53,060 nt of DNA from Mycolicibacillus trivialis (GCF_002102395.1 NZ_LQPZ01000007.1:1-53060), one strand, 5' to 3'. Shown: positions 33,771 to 43,917, numbered from the stretch's first letter. Program-made: numbers and translations. Notes: generated by a model from the sequence alone, not told the origin.

Positions 33771-35816
33771 CTACCCGCGGTCGCGGCGGGCGTGCCTGCC
33801 GTAACCGCCGCTGTCGTCGAGTGGTTCGTGCAGCGGTTGACCCAAGGCGTTGAACATCCGGTCCACCCGGAACAGTTCGTCGGTGTCGATGTCGTCGTGG
33901 TGAGGTCGGCGCGGCGGCGCGAGGTCGCCGGCAGCCGGTACCGGCGGCGGTGTGGCCACCCGTGCCCCGTCGTGCTCGAGCGGCAGGCCACGAAGCCGGT
34001 CGGTGTCGGTCTCGTTGTGCATCAGGGCGACCAGTTCTTCGGTCTCCGGTGCGCGCAGGGACGCCCCGCCGGCAGGCTCCAACGGGTCGGGCCAGAACGT
34101 CTCGGGCAGCACCCCATCCCAGGAGGAGCCCCCGGTGCCCGCATGTGATGGGGCGATCTGCAGCGCGTCCTCGTGCCACGGGTCCTCGAGCACTGCGTCC
34201 TCGGGCAGTGCATCCTCGGCCGGCGGGCCGCCGGGCGACCCGTCCACCGGAGCGATCTCGTCGGTGTCGACCTCGCGTCCACCGCGGCCGAGGTCGACGG
34301 TCCGCCCGGCCCGCGATCCGGTCTGGGCGTGGATCGTCGTGATCACAGTGGCGCCGAACCCGATCATGAACAGTGCCGCCGCGACTCCGAACAGGGCGAT
34401 GAACGCCGGCAGCAGGGTGGCCTGCGACATGGCGGCGGAGAACGGGATGTGCAGGAAGTCGGGCAGCCGCAGGATCTCCCCCTCGACGCCACCGGCGTGA
34501 CCGCCCGCCGGCATCGCCGGCATCTCGGCGGTGAGCCGCCAGGTCATGAACGCCGCCATCCCGGCGCTGCCCAGCACCGTGCCGAACTGGCGGGTGGCGT
34601 TGAACACCCCCGAGCCGGCGCCGGCCAGGTCCGGTGGCAGGTTGCGGGTGGCGGTGGCCGCCAGCGGCGACCAGATGAACGCCATCCCGATCCCGATCAC
34701 GGCGAAGATGACCACCAGCCGCCAGATCGGGGTGGTCGGGGTCATGTCCAGCGCGAGCCAGGTGATCCCGATGGCCAGCACCGAGAAGCCGAAGCCGACC
34801 ACCGGGCGCGGGTGGACCCGGTCGACGATCTTGCCCACCAGCGGCGCGAGCAGCCCGCTGGCGATGGCCGTCGGCGCCGTCAGCAGCGCCGAGCGGGTCG
34901 GGGACAGGCCGCAGACCCCCTGGGCGTAGAACATGACCGGGAACATCATCGCCACCGAGACGAACCCGATCACCGCGACCGCCACGTTGGCGACACTGAA
35001 ATTGCGGTCGGCGAAGATGTGCAACGGGATCAGTGGTTCGGCCCGGTTGATCGACTGCCAGTACACGAACGCCGTCATCAGGCCGATCCCGGCCACGATC
35101 ACCGCCCAGATCCACGGCTGCCAGTGGTGCGACTGCCCCTCCTGCAGCGCGAAGACCAGTAGGAACACCCCCAGGCTCGACAACAGCACGCCGATGAGGT
35201 CGAACCGGTGATTCTGGGTGGGCAGATCCGGGATCAGCCAGGCCGCCAGAGCGAGCCCGACGATCCCGATCGGCACGTTGACGAAGAAGATCCATTCCCA
35301 GCCCAACGCGTCGACCAGCACGCCCCCGGCCAGCGGACCGATGAGGGTCGCCACCCCCGCGGTGGCCCCCCACACGCTCATCGCCACGCCGCGCCGGTCG
35401 GCCGGGAAGATGCGGGTGATGGTCGACAGGGTCTGCGGGGTCAGCAACGCCGCACCCAGGCCCTGCACCACGCGGGCAGTGATCAACATCTCGACGCTGC
35501 CGGACAGCCCGCACCACAGCGACGCGACGGTGAAGACCGCCAGCCCGATCAGATACAGGTTGCGCGGACCGAACCGGTCCCCCAGCCGGCCGGCGACCAG
35601 CAACGGCACCGCGTAGGCCAGCAGGTAGGCGCTGGTCACCCAGATGACCGTGTCGTAGCCGATGTTCAGGTCGGTCATGATGCTCGGGTTGGCGACCGCG
35701 ACGATGGTCGAGTCGACCAGGATCATGAAGAACCCGACCACCATCGCCCACAGCGCGGGCCACGGGTTGGCTACCCGGTCGCCGGCCCGCCGCGGGCGCG
35801 CGCTGGTGGTGGTCAC
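33771..35816 (-). CDS. 14-TM MFS drug/proton antiporter with long acidic C-terminal tail (Rv1250-like)
   Basis: This 681-residue efflux protein of the EmrB/QacA (DHA2) family has TM1 motif [18 protein letters not shown] and motif [11 protein letters not shown] after TM2. Fourteen predicted TM segments end near residue 495. The last 185 residues form a hydrophilic tail rich in Asp, Glu and Pro with imperfect ED-x-x-(L/V)-ED repeats. M. tuberculosis Rv1250 is about 100 residues shorter, as I recall, so the tail is enlarged. GTG at 35816 has GGAG upstream. It is divergent from the small membrane protein gene over 251 bp. A candidate -10 (TAACGT) lies at 35926-35931 on the minus strand. Confidence 0.92.
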   Translation of the reverse strand: MTTTSARPRRAGDRVANPWPALWAMVVGFFMILVDSTIVAVANPSIMTDLNIGYDTVIWVTSAYLLAYAVPLLVAGRLGDRFGPRNLYLIGLAVFTVASLWCGLSGSVEMLITARVVQGLGAALLTPQTLSTITRIFPADRRGVAMSVWGATAGVATLIGPLAGGVLVDALGWEWIFFVNVPIGIVGLALAAWLIPDLPTQNHRFDLIGVLLSSLGVFLLVFALQEGQSHHWQPWIWAVIVAGIGLMTAFVYWQSINRAEPLIPLHIFADRNFSVANVAVAVIGFVSVAMMFPVMFYAQGVCGLSPTRSALLTAPTAIASGLLAPLVGKIVDRVHPRPVVGFGFSVLAIGITWLALDMTPTTPIWRLVVIFAVIGIGMAFIWSPLAATATRNLPPDLAGAGSGVFNATRQFGTVLGSAGMAAFMTWRLTAEMPAMPAGGHAGGVEGEILRLPDFLHIPFSAAMSQATLLPAFIALFGVAAALFMIGFGATVITTIHAQTGSRAGRTVDLGRGGREVDTDEIAPVDGSPGGPPAEDALPEDAVLEDPWHEDALQIAPSHAGTGGSSWDGVLPETFWPDPLEPAGGASLRAPETEELVALMHNETDTDRLRGLPLEHDGARVATPPPVPAAGDLAPPRRPHHDDIDTDELFRVDRMFNALGQPLHEPLDDSGGYGRHARRDRG

Positions 35817-35979
35817 GTAACCATCTCCGTACCTCGGCCGGGCCGCCGACCTCGAAGAACGCGCGGGAGTCGCGGCGTCGCGGAGGTGTCGGCCTCAGGT
35901 CTTTTCGAGTGGGTGATCCGTTGCGACGTTACGGTCCGCGTCCCGCCCGGACAACTCCGGCGGCGACCGGCGCCCGCCA

Positions 35980-35997
35980 CGGTGACCGTGGTCACCG
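35980..35997. promoter_or_regulatory. perfect 18-bp palindrome in the MFS/membrane-protein intergenic region
   Basis: CGGTGACCGTGGTCACCG consists of two 8-bp inverted arms around GT. The core reads GTGA-N6-TCAC, the half-sites of CRP-type regulators. It lies 23 bp upstream of a TACGTT -10 box for the plus-strand gene and about 160 bp upstream of the efflux pump start. The rest of 35817-36067 shows only promoter-like hexamers. Confidence 0.5.
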
Positions 35998-36020
35998 GCG
36001 GGCACTTGTCGCCGCCGCGT

Positions 36021-36026
36021 TACGTT
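36021..36026 (+). promoter_or_regulatory. -10 box for the small membrane protein gene
   Basis: TACGTT fits TANNNT and lies 41 bp before the ATG at 36068. AGGGAGG sits just before that ATG, so this would be a leadered transcript. Confidence 0.4.
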
Positions 36027-36067
36027 GGACGGACGTTCACCCCGCGCACACCCGGCAGGGAGGCCCG

Positions 36068-36901
36068 ATGCGTTTCCGGCGCACAACCGCGGATCGACTG
36101 CCCGAACCGGTCGACACCGAACCGACCGCCGCCGCGTTGGTGCTGTCCCGGATCATCGAGCGGGGCTCGCGGATGCAGGGCCCGGCGGTGCATGCCTATG
36201 TCCGGCGGCTGCGGGACGCCCATCCCGGCGCCGGTCCCGTCGAGATCACCGGCAAGCTCGAGAAGCGTTATCTGCGGGCGGTGACGGCGAGCGGCGCCGC
36301 GGTCGGTTCCAGCGCGACCGTTCCCGGGCTGGGCACCCTGACCGCGCTGGGCAGCGTCGCGGCCGAAACGGTGCTGTTCCTGGAGGCGACCGCCCTCTAC
36401 GTCCTGGCGCTCGCCGACGTGCACGACATCCCCGTTGAACACCGGGAGCGTCGCCGCGCACTGGTGCTGGCGGTGCTGGTGGGCGACGAGGGCAAGCACG
36501 CCGTGCGCTCGCTGCTCGGTCCCGGCCGCACCAACGGGGCGTGGCTGACCGACGGCGTCGCCGCCGTGCCGCTACCGGCGGTGACCAAACTCAACACCCG
36601 GTTGCTGCGGTACTTCGTGCGCCGCTACACCCTGCGCCGGGGTGCGTTGACCGTGGGCAAGATGCTGCCGATGGGGGTGGGGGCGGCGATCGGCGCCGGC
36701 GGCAACCGGATGATGGGCAAGAAGATCGTGGCCAACGCCCACGCCGCGTTCGGCGATCCGCCCGCCCAGTGGCCGGCGCCGGTGCAAGCGCTGGATTCCG
36801 GAACGTACCGGAGCCTCGCGGTGGCGGCCCTCTCCGAGCCGGCGCCGGGTGCACCGGACGGCGCGGCCAACTTGCCTAGCGGAATGTCCGGGAAGCGATA
36901 G
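36068..36901 (+). CDS. conserved mycobacterial membrane protein (Rv1249c-like)
   Basis: This 277-residue protein of unknown function has a hydrophilic N-terminus. Gly/Ala-rich hydrophobic segments lie at about 85-120 ([19 protein letters not shown], then [11 protein letters not shown]). A second, glycine-zipper-like hydrophobic stretch lies near residues 195-215 ([20 protein letters not shown]). The pattern recalls EcsC-type membrane-associated proteins, but I cannot confirm the family. ATG at 36068 is preceded by AGGGAGG. It lies directly upstream of kgd on the same strand, with 106 bp between. Confidence 0.8.
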   Translation: MRFRRTTADRLPEPVDTEPTAAALVLSRIIERGSRMQGPAVHAYVRRLRDAHPGAGPVEITGKLEKRYLRAVTASGAAVGSSATVPGLGTLTALGSVAAETVLFLEATALYVLALADVHDIPVEHRERRRALVLAVLVGDEGKHAVRSLLGPGRTNGAWLTDGVAAVPLPAVTKLNTRLLRYFVRRYTLRRGALTVGKMLPMGVGAAIGAGGNRMMGKKIVANAHAAFGDPPAQWPAPVQALDSGTYRSLAVAALSEPAPGAPDGAANLPSGMSGKR

Positions 36902-37007
36902 CCTTTATGTGGGCGGAAGCCGCGCCGAGAGCCGCGGTGCGGAAAGAGTAGTGGCAGGTGGCCGTCGAGGCGGCCTGTCGGACGAAGGAACGAGGCGAGC
37001 AGCTGCT

Positions 37008-40000
37008 GTGAGCAGTACAAGTTCACCATTCGGGCAGAACGAATGGCTGGTCGAGGAGATGTACCGCAAATTCCGGGACGACCCCGACTCCGTCGACCCG
37101 AGTTGGCACGAGTTCCTCGTCGACTATCGGCCCGAGCCCGCCGACGGCGGCGCGACCCGACCGGCCGCTGCACGGCCGGCTTCGGCGACCCGCTCCTCGG
37201 GGTCGGCATCCGGGGCGTCGAGCGGTTCGGCCAAGACCGAGCCGGCGCAGAAGCCGCCGGCCGACAAAGCCGAGTCGCCCGCCGAACAGCCGGCGCGCAA
37301 GGAATCCGCGAAATCGGCGCAGTCCTCGACCAAACCGGCGTCCAGCAAAGCCGCGGCCGCTAAACCCGCCGCGAAATCGGAGGGCAAGCCGGCCGCCAAG
37401 TCCGACAGCAAGCCGGCCGGCTCGACCAACGGCGAGGTCCAGGTCCTGCGGGGGGCCGCCGCCGCCGTGGTCAAGAACATGTCGACGTCGCTGGAGGTGC
37501 CGACCGCCACCAGCGTGCGCGCCATCCCGGCCAAGCTGATGATCGACAACCGCACGGTCATCAACAACCACCTCAAACGCACCCGGGGCGGCAAGATCTC
37601 GTTCACCCACCTGCTCGGCTACGCGATGGTGCAGGCGGTCAAGAAGTTCCCGAACATGAACCGCCACTTCGCCGAAGTCGACGGCAAACCCAGTGCGGTC
37701 ACCCCCGAGCACACCAACCTCGGCCTGGCCATCGACCTGCAGGGCAAGGACGGCAAACGCTCCCTGGTGGTCGCCGGGATCAAACGCTGCGAGACGCTGC
37801 GGTTCGCGCAGTTCGTCGCCGCCTACGAGGACATCGTCCGCCGCGCCCGCGACGGCAAGCTCACCGCCGACGACTTCTCCGGGGTGACGATCTCGCTGAC
37901 CAACCCGGGCACCATCGGCACCGTGCACTCGGTGCCGCGGCTGATGGCCGGGCAGGGCGCGATCATCGGGGTCGGCGCGATGGAGTACCCGGCGGAATTC
38001 CAGGGCGCCAGCGAGGAGCGCATCGCCGAGCTGGGGGTCGGCAAGCTGGTGACGCTCACCTCGACCTACGACCACCGCATCATCCAGGGCGCCGAGTCCG
38101 GTGACTTCCTGCGCACGGTTCACGAACTGCTGCTCTCCGACGAGTTCTTCGACGAGATCTTCCGCGAGCTGAACATCCCCTACGAGCCGGTGCGGTGGCG
38201 CACCGACAACCCCGACTCCATCGTGGACAAGAACGCCCGGGTGATGGAGTTGATCGCGGCCTACCGCAACCGCGGCCACCTGATGGCCGACATCGACCCG
38301 TTGCGGCTGGACAACTCCCGCTTCCGCAGCCACCCCGACCTCGACGTGCTCACCCACGGTCTGACGTTGTGGGACCTGGACCGCGAGTTCAAGGTCAGCG
38401 GCTTCGCGGGCAAGGAGTACAAGAAGCTGCGCGATGTGCTCTCGGTGCTGCGCGACGCCTACTGCCGCCACATCGGGGTGGAGTACACCCACATCCTCGA
38501 ACCCGAGCAGCAGCAGTGGCTGCAGCAGCGGATCGAGACCAAGCACATCAAGCACACCGTCGCGCAGCAGAAGTACATCCTGAGCAAGCTCAACGCCGCC
38601 GAGGCATTCGAGACCTTCCTGCACACCAAATACGTGGGGCAGAAACGGTTCTCGCTGGAGGGCGCCGAGACCATCATCCCGATGATGGACGCGGTGATCG
38701 ACCAGTGCGCCGAGCACAGCCTCGACGAGGTGGTCATCGGGATGCCGCACCGCGGCCGGCTGAACGTGCTCGCCAACATCGTGGGCAAGCCCTACTCGCA
38801 GCTGTTCACCGAGTTCGAGGGCAACCTGGACCCCTCGCAGGCGCACGGCTCCGGCGACGTCAAATACCACCTCGGCTCCACCGGTGTGTACCTGCAGATG
38901 TTCGGCGACAACGAGATTCAGGTCTCGCTGACCGCCAACCCGTCGCACCTGGAACTGGTGGACCCGGTCCTGGAGGGCCAGGTCCGCGCCAAGCAGGACC
39001 TGCTCGACCACGGCCGCGACGACACCGACGAGCAGCGCGCCTACTCGGTGGTGCCGCTGATGCTGCACGGCGACGCCGCGTTCGCCGGCCAGGGCATCGT
39101 CGCCGAGGTGCTCAACATGGCGCAGCTGCCCGGCTACCGGATCGGCGGCACCATCCACATCATCGTCAACAACCAGATCGGGTTCACCACCGCGCCGGAG
39201 CACTCCCGCTCCAGCGAGTACTGCACCGACGTGGCGAAGATGATCGGCGCGCCGATCTTCCACGTCAACGGCGATGACCCGGAGGCCTGCGACTGGGTGG
39301 CGCGCCTGGCGGTGGACTTCCGGCAGAAGTTCAAGAAGGACGTCGTCATCGACATGCTCTGCTACCGGCGGCGCGGGCACAACGAGGGCGACGACCCGTC
39401 GATGACCAACCCGGCGATGTACGACGTGATCGACACCCGCCGCGGGGTGCGCAAGAGCTACACCGAAGCCCTGATCGGTCGTGGCGACATCTCGATGAAA
39501 GAGGCCGAGGACGCCCTGCGCGACTACCAGGGCCAGCTGGAGCGGGTGTTCAACGAGGTCCGTGAGCTGGAGAAGCACACCGCCGAGCCGAGCGAGTCGG
39601 TGGAGTCGCTGCAGATGATCCCGGCGGGCCTGTCCACCGCGGTGGACAAGGCGCTGCTGGCCCGCATCGGCGATGCGCATCTGGAGTTCCCCGAGGGCTT
39701 CGACGTGCACCCACGGGTGGAGCCGGTGCTCAAGCGGCGCCGGGAGATGGCCTACGAGGGCAAGATCGACTGGGCGTTCGCCGAACTGCTCGCGCTGGGG
39801 ACGCTGGTCTCGGAGGGCAAACTGGTGCGGCTGTCCGGGCAGGACACCCGCCGGGGCACCTTCAGTCAGCGCCACTCGGTGCTCATCGACCGGGAGACCG
39901 GCGCCGAATTCACCCCGCTGCAGCTGCTGGCGACCAACGCCGACGGCACCCCGACGGGCGGGAAATTCCTGGTGTACGACTCACCGCTGTCGGAGGCGGC

Positions 40001-40823
40001 CGCGGTCGGCTTCGAATACGGCTACACGGTGGGCAACCCCGATGCCTTCGTGCTGTGGGAGGCACAGTTCGGCGACTTCGTCAACGGCGCGCAGTCGGTG
40101 ATCGACGAGTTCATCTCCTCCGGTGAGGCCAAGTGGGGCCAGTTGTCCAGCGTGGTGCTGCTGCTGCCGCACGGCCACGAGGGCCAGGGCCCCGACCACA
40201 CCTCCGGCCGGATCGAACGGTTCCTGCAGCTGTGGGCCGAGGGGTCGATGACGGTCGCAATGCCCTCCACCCCGGCCAACTACTTCCACCTGCTGCGCAG
40301 GCACGGGCTGGACGGCATCCAGCGGCCGCTGATCGTGTTCACCCCCAAGTCGATGCTGCGCAACAAGGCCGCGGTCAGCGACGTCCGCGACTTCACCGAG
40401 ATCAAGTTCCGCTCGGTGTTGGAGGAACCCGACTACGAGGCCGGCGAGGGCGACCGCAGCAAGGTCACCCGGATCCTGTTGACCAGCGGCAAGCTCTACT
40501 ACGAGCTGGCCGCCCGCAAGGCCAAGGACGAGCGCGACGACGTCGCGATCGTGCGGGTCGAGCAACTCGCGCCGCTGCCGCGCCGGCGGCTGCGCGAGAC
40601 CCTGGAGCGCTACCCCAACGTGACCGAGCACTTCTGGGTGCAGGAGGAGCCGGCCAACCAGGGGGCCTGGCCGTCGATGGGGCTGACCCTGCCCGCGGTG
40701 CTGCCCGACCTGCTCACCGGGATCCGGCGGATCTCGCGGCGCGCCATGTCCGCGCCGTCGTCGGGCTCGCACAAGGTGCACGCCGTCGAGCAGCAGGAGA
40801 TCATCGACCAGGCCTTCGGCTGA
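37008..40823 (+). CDS. kgd: multifunctional 2-oxoglutarate decarboxylase/dehydrogenase Kgd
   Basis: This 1271-residue thiamine-diphosphate enzyme supplies the E1 component of the 2-oxoglutarate dehydrogenase complex. The family also shows 2-oxoglutarate decarboxylase and 2-hydroxy-3-oxoadipate synthase activity. Residues 1-40 ([17 protein letters not shown]) are the conserved N-terminus. About 45-140 form an Ala/Ser/Lys/Pro-rich linker. From 145 comes an E2-type acyltransferase domain with the DHR motif (355-357), then the E1 region with GDAAFAGQG (688-696) to VNNQ (720-723) for thiamine binding. M. tuberculosis Kgd is about 1230 residues, so the linker is longer here. GTG at 37008 aligns with the family. 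The family is inhibited by the FHA protein GarA, encoded elsewhere. Confidence 0.96.
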   Translation: MSSTSSPFGQNEWLVEEMYRKFRDDPDSVDPSWHEFLVDYRPEPADGGATRPAAARPASATRSSGSASGASSGSAKTEPAQKPPADKAESPAEQPARKESAKSAQSSTKPASSKAAAAKPAAKSEGKPAAKSDSKPAGSTNGEVQVLRGAAAAVVKNMSTSLEVPTATSVRAIPAKLMIDNRTVINNHLKRTRGGKISFTHLLGYAMVQAVKKFPNMNRHFAEVDGKPSAVTPEHTNLGLAIDLQGKDGKRSLVVAGIKRCETLRFAQFVAAYEDIVRRARDGKLTADDFSGVTISLTNPGTIGTVHSVPRLMAGQGAIIGVGAMEYPAEFQGASEERIAELGVGKLVTLTSTYDHRIIQGAESGDFLRTVHELLLSDEFFDEIFRELNIPYEPVRWRTDNPDSIVDKNARVMELIAAYRNRGHLMADIDPLRLDNSRFRSHPDLDVLTHGLTLWDLDREFKVSGFAGKEYKKLRDVLSVLRDAYCRHIGVEYTHILEPEQQQWLQQRIETKHIKHTVAQQKYILSKLNAAEAFETFLHTKYVGQKRFSLEGAETIIPMMDAVIDQCAEHSLDEVVIGMPHRGRLNVLANIVGKPYSQLFTEFEGNLDPSQAHGSGDVKYHLGSTGVYLQMFGDNEIQVSLTANPSHLELVDPVLEGQVRAKQDLLDHGRDDTDEQRAYSVVPLMLHGDAAFAGQGIVAEVLNMAQLPGYRIGGTIHIIVNNQIGFTTAPEHSRSSEYCTDVAKMIGAPIFHVNGDDPEACDWVARLAVDFRQKFKKDVVIDMLCYRRRGHNEGDDPSMTNPAMYDVIDTRRGVRKSYTEALIGRGDISMKEAEDALRDYQGQLERVFNEVRELEKHTAEPSESVESLQMIPAGLSTAVDKALLARIGDAHLEFPEGFDVHPRVEPVLKRRREMAYEGKIDWAFAELLALGTLVSEGKLVRLSGQDTRRGTFSQRHSVLIDRETGAEFTPLQLLATNADGTPTGGKFLVYDSPLSEAAAVGFEYGYTVGNPDAFVLWEAQFGDFVNGAQSVIDEFISSGEAKWGQLSSVVLLLPHGHEGQGPDHTSGRIERFLQLWAEGSMTVAMPSTPANYFHLLRRHGLDGIQRPLIVFTPKSMLRNKAAVSDVRDFTEIKFRSVLEEPDYEAGEGDRSKVTRILLTSGKLYYELAARKAKDERDDVAIVRVEQLAPLPRRRLRETLERYPNVTEHFWVQEEPANQGAWPSMGLTLPAVLPDLLTGIRRISRRAMSAPSSGSHKVHAVEQQEIIDQAFG

Positions 40824-40828
40824 GTCCG

Positions 40829-40849
40829 CGCCCCGCCCGTCGGGGCGCA
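40829..40849 (+). terminator. rho-independent-type hairpin after kgd
   Basis: GCGCCCCG and CGGGGCGC form a perfect 8-bp stem with a 5-nt loop (CCCGT), starting 5 bp after the kgd stop. There is no T-run, which is common in mycobacteria. It separates kgd from the SDR gene. Confidence 0.65.
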
Positions 40850-40860
40850 CTCGCTCTCCG

Positions 40861-40887
40861 TTGAACGCCGCCCGTGGTGCGTACAGT
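40861..40887 (+). promoter_or_regulatory. promoter of the SDR gene
   Basis: TTGAAC (40861-40866) and TACAGT (40882-40887) are separated by 15 bp, which is short for a sigma-A promoter, but both hexamers are good. Transcription would start near 40894, giving a leader of about 48 nt with GGAAGGG before the ATG at 40942. Confidence 0.5.
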
Positions 40888-40941
40888 GACAACCGAACCG
40901 GTGTGTCGACGGGCGCGCACACCCACAACGGAAGGGTTCGC

Positions 40942-41772
40942 ATGGAGGGGTTTGCCGGAAAAGTCGCCGTCGTCACCGGTGCGGGCTCGGGTATCGGCCG
41001 CGCGCTGGCTCTGGAACTGGGCCGCTCCGGTGCGAAGGTCGCGATCAGTGACGTCGACACCGAAGGTCTCGCGCAGACCGAGCAGCAGCTGATCGCGATG
41101 GGGGCGCAGGTCAAAGCCGACCGCCTCAACGTCGTCGAACGCGAGACGGTGCTCGCCTACGCCGACGCCGTCCGCGATCATTTCGGGGCGGTCAACCAGA
41201 TCTACAACAACGCCGGGATCGCCTTCACCGGCGACGTCGAGATCAGCCAGTTCAAGGACATCGAGCGGGTGATGGACGTCGATTTCTGGGGGGTGGTCAA
41301 CGGCACCAAAGCGTTCCTGCCGCACCTGATCGCCTCCGGTGACGGGCACGTGGTCAACATCTCCAGCATCTTCGGCTTGTTCTCGGTGCCGGGGCAGGCC
41401 GCCTACAACTCGGCGAAGTTCGCGGTCCGCGGGTTCACCGAGGCACTGCGGCAGGAGATGATGCTGGCCAAGCACCCGGTGCGGGTCACCTGCGTGCACC
41501 CGGGTGGGATCAAGACCGCGATCGCCCGCAACGCCACCGCCGCCGACGGCCTGGACAGCAACGAGCTCGCCGAGTTCTTCGACAAGCGACTGGCCAGCAC
41601 CACCCCGGAGCGAGCCGCGCGCATCATCTTGGAAGCGGTGCGCAAGAAGCGCGCCCGGGTCCTGGTCGGCCCCGACGCCAAGGTGCTCGACGTGCTCGTG
41701 CGCCTCACCGGGTCCGGCTACCAGCGGCTGTTCTCCGCCCTGTTGGGCCGGGCGATGCCCGCCTCGCGCTGA
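40942..41772 (+). CDS. short-chain dehydrogenase/reductase (Rv1245c-like)
   Basis: This 276-residue classical SDR has the NAD(P)-binding glycine motif TGAGSGIG near residue 12 and the NNAG motif. The catalytic Ser-Tyr-Lys are in NISSIFGLFSVPGQAAYNSAK. Asp at the end of beta-2 (AISDVD) suggests NAD preference. The substrate is unknown, and the C-terminal 40 residues are basic and may be membrane-associated. ATG at 40942 has GGAAGGG upstream. The relBE genes I recall between kgd and this gene in M. tuberculosis are missing. It converges on lpqZ. Confidence 0.92.
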   Translation: MEGFAGKVAVVTGAGSGIGRALALELGRSGAKVAISDVDTEGLAQTEQQLIAMGAQVKADRLNVVERETVLAYADAVRDHFGAVNQIYNNAGIAFTGDVEISQFKDIERVMDVDFWGVVNGTKAFLPHLIASGDGHVVNISSIFGLFSVPGQAAYNSAKFAVRGFTEALRQEMMLAKHPVRVTCVHPGGIKTAIARNATAADGLDSNELAEFFDKRLASTTPERAARIILEAVRKKRARVLVGPDAKVLDVLVRLTGSGYQRLFSALLGRAMPASR

Positions 41773-41786
41773 CGTCGGTTCAGCGC
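41766..41786. terminator. hairpin spanning both stop codons of the SDR gene and lpqZ
   Basis: GCGCTGA and TCAGCGC pair perfectly over 7 bp around a 7-nt loop (CGTCGGT). The left arm ends in the SDR stop TGA, and the right arm begins with the complement of the lpqZ TGA. It can act on both strands. Confidence 0.55.
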
Positions 41787-42628
41787 CCCAGCGGGTGCTC
41801 GGCCAGCCAGGACTCGACCACCACCTGCGGGTCGGCGCCGCCGTCGACGCGGCGGCGCATCGCGGTCAGCCCGGCGGTGTCGAGCACCCCGGCCACCTCG
41901 TTGAGCGCCAGCACCTGACGTTCGCTCAACTCCGCGCGTCGGTACAGCGGCACCACGTTCTCCGCCTGTACCAGTGCCGGTGAGCCGTCGATGAGCAGTG
42001 CGACGGTCTCCGGGGCGTCCGGAGCGGCGGTACTGGTCCAGCCAGCATCGATGTCCCCCTTCTCCAGCGCGGTGAACATCGCTGTAGCGGAGGGGAACTC
42101 ACGGTTGTTCAGCCGACAGGAGCCCACCTTGGCAGGCGCCTCGTCACCCGCGACCACCCCGACGGTCAAGCCGTGGCAGTGCCGCGGCAACACCCGAAGG
42201 TCGGTTCCGCCCCAGGCCCGGGCGGTCTTCTCGGTCACGGCCAGCGCCGGCTTGTCCTGCGCCGCGGTGGCGTAGTCGCCGGCCGCCAGGCCCTCGGGCA
42301 GCGCGGCGACCATGGCGCGGTAGACCGCCTTGGCCGACCGCGGGGTGGCGTCGGGCTGGAACCGCCGCAGCAGCCGTCCGGTGAGCCCCGGGGCCACGGC
42401 GGCCGCACCGGTGTCCAGGCCGGCGACGGGGTCGTCGGTCACGGTCACCTCGGCGGGGGTGCCGGCGTCGCGCAGCGCCGCGGCGTACAGGTGGGCCAGG
42501 ACCTGCGACCGCACCGCGTCGGTCGCCCCCACCCGCATCACCGGCGCGGGCGCCGGGGCGACGCAGGCGGCGATCAGGGCGGCCAGCAGACCCAGCGTCA
42601 GCAGCCGCAGACCGGTCGTGGGGTTCAC
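41780..42628 (-). CDS. lpqZ: substrate-binding lipoprotein LpqZ (OpuAC/glycine-betaine type)
   Basis: This 282-residue lipoprotein has a signal peptide ending in LIAAC (Cys22) and a periplasmic-binding-protein fold of the glycine betaine/choline type (VMRVGATDAVRSQVLAHLY, ALEKGDIDAGWTSTAA, ENVVPLYRRAELSERQV). No permease or ATPase gene is adjacent, so its transport partner, if any, is encoded elsewhere. The GTG at 42628 lies 13 bp after the malic enzyme stop, implying cotranscription. Confidence 0.87.
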   Translation of the reverse strand: MNPTTGLRLLTLGLLAALIAACVAPAPAPVMRVGATDAVRSQVLAHLYAAALRDAGTPAEVTVTDDPVAGLDTGAAAVAPGLTGRLLRRFQPDATPRSAKAVYRAMVAALPEGLAAGDYATAAQDKPALAVTEKTARAWGGTDLRVLPRHCHGLTVGVVAGDEAPAKVGSCRLNNREFPSATAMFTALEKGDIDAGWTSTAAPDAPETVALLIDGSPALVQAENVVPLYRRAELSERQVLALNEVAGVLDTAGLTAMRRRVDGGADPQVVVESWLAEHPLGR

Positions 42629-42641
42629 CGGTGTCCGCAGG

Positions 42642-43829
42642 CTAGGACTCCGCCGCTTCGGCGACCGCCGCCGCGACGGCCGGCCCGACGCGCGGATCCA
42701 GCGGGCTGGGCACGATGTAGTCGGCGGCGAGGTGTTCGGCGGCCACCCCGAAGATGGCCTCCGCGGCCGCGACCTTCATCTTCTCGGTGATCCGCCGGGC
42801 GTCGGCGTCCAGGGCGCCGCGGAAGACGCCGGGGAAGGCCAGCACGTTGTTGATCTGGTTCGGGAAGTCGCTGCGCCCGGTCGCCACCACCGCGGCGTAC
42901 TTGCGGGCCAGGTCGGGATGGACCTCGGGGTCGGGGTTGGACAGTGCGAACACGATCGAGTCCGGTGCCATCGAGGCGATGAGCTGCTCGGGCACCACGC
43001 CGGCCGACACGCCGAGGAACACGTCCGCTCCGTCGAGTGCCTCGGCCAGCCCGCCGGTGCGTCCCGCCGGGTTGGTGCGGGCGGCCAGGTCGGCTTTGAC
43101 GCTGGTCAGGCTGTCGCGGTCGGCGTGCACGATGCCCTGCGAGTCCAGCACCGTGACGTCCCCGATCCCGGCGGCCAGCAGGATGTTGGCGCAGGCCACC
43201 CCGGCCGCGCCGGCGCCGGAGACCACGACCCGCAGCCCGGTCATGTCCCGGTTGAGCAGCCGGGTCGCACCCATCAGGGCGGCGAGCACCACGATCGCGG
43301 TGCCGTGCTGGTCGTCGTGCATCACCGGGCAGTCCAGGGCCTCGACCACCCGGCGCTCGATCTCGAAGCAGCGGGGGGCGGAGATGTCTTCGAGGTTGAC
43401 CGCGCCGAAGGTGGGCCGCAGCCGCACCAGGGTCTCCACGATCTCGTCGGGGTCTTTGGTGTCGAGCACGATCGGGATGGAGTCGAGTCCGGCGAACGCC
43501 TTGAACAGCGCGCACTTGCCTTCCATCACCGGCAGCGAGGCGGCGGCGCCGATGTCGCCGAGGCCGAGCACCGCGCTGCCGTCGCTGACCACCGCGACCA
43601 GCCGGTCGGCCCAGGTGTAGCGGGCCGCCAGGGTGACATCGCCGGCGATGGCCCGGCTGACCTGGGCCACCCCGGGCGTGTAGGCGATCGAGAGGGCCCG
43701 CTGGGTGTCCAGCGGGGTCTTCAGCTCCACCGACAGTTTCCCGCCCAGGTGAGCTGCGAAAATCTCTTCGTCACCGATGACCAGATGAGAGGGTTCCGCC
43801 GCGTCTGCCACGGCGTCAGGGTACTTCAC
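42642..43829 (-). CDS. NAD(P)-dependent malic enzyme
   Basis: This 395-residue enzyme of the short bacterial malic enzyme type, without a phosphotransacetylase domain, decarboxylates malate to pyruvate. The catalytic Tyr lies in ALSIAYTPGVAQVS and the Lys in MEGKCALFKAFAG. The metal-binding region is FGAVNLEDISAPRCFEIE and CPVMHDDQHGTA. The Rossmann motif is VVVSGAGAAGVA. M. tuberculosis has toxin-antitoxin, PE_PGRS and mdh genes in this interval, so the gene is a local difference. GTG at 43829 is taken as start, and another GTG at 43811 is possible. lpqZ follows. Confidence 0.93.
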   Translation of the reverse strand: MKYPDAVADAAEPSHLVIGDEEIFAAHLGGKLSVELKTPLDTQRALSIAYTPGVAQVSRAIAGDVTLAARYTWADRLVAVVSDGSAVLGLGDIGAAASLPVMEGKCALFKAFAGLDSIPIVLDTKDPDEIVETLVRLRPTFGAVNLEDISAPRCFEIERRVVEALDCPVMHDDQHGTAIVVLAALMGATRLLNRDMTGLRVVVSGAGAAGVACANILLAAGIGDVTVLDSQGIVHADRDSLTSVKADLAARTNPAGRTGGLAEALDGADVFLGVSAGVVPEQLIASMAPDSIVFALSNPDPEVHPDLARKYAAVVATGRSDFPNQINNVLAFPGVFRGALDADARRITEKMKVAAAEAIFGVAAEHLAADYIVPSPLDPRVGPAVAAAVAEAAES

Positions 43830-43877
43830 CTCGACCTGGCCGCCGCGTCAGCCCGGCCCGGCGCGGGTGTCGACGCG

Positions 43878-43883
43878 TAGCAT
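43878..43883 (+). promoter_or_regulatory. -10 box for corA
   Basis: TAGCAT fits TANNNT. The transcript would start near 43890 and include the GGGAGG ribosome-binding site before the ATG at 43918. Confidence 0.45.
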
Positions 43884-43917
43884 TTTCGGCGACGCCGCGG
43901 CGATGGGAGGACCAGCG

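Noticed and set aside
33763..33785. Possible terminator between the D2HGDH-like gene and the MFS gene
   Set aside because: The CGGCGGGC/CCTGCCG arms are mismatched. I could not find a clean stem.
36907..36951. 14-codon ORF (ATG at 36907) in the leader of kgd
   Set aside because: It ends 57 bp before the kgd start, has no suitably spaced -10 box or ribosome-binding site, and could be chance.
37023..39875. 950-codon minus-strand ORF antisense to kgd
   Set aside because: It is a mirror frame of kgd with no recognisable domain. Similar shadows lie opposite oppD (5868-7886), oppA and the SMC-like gene.
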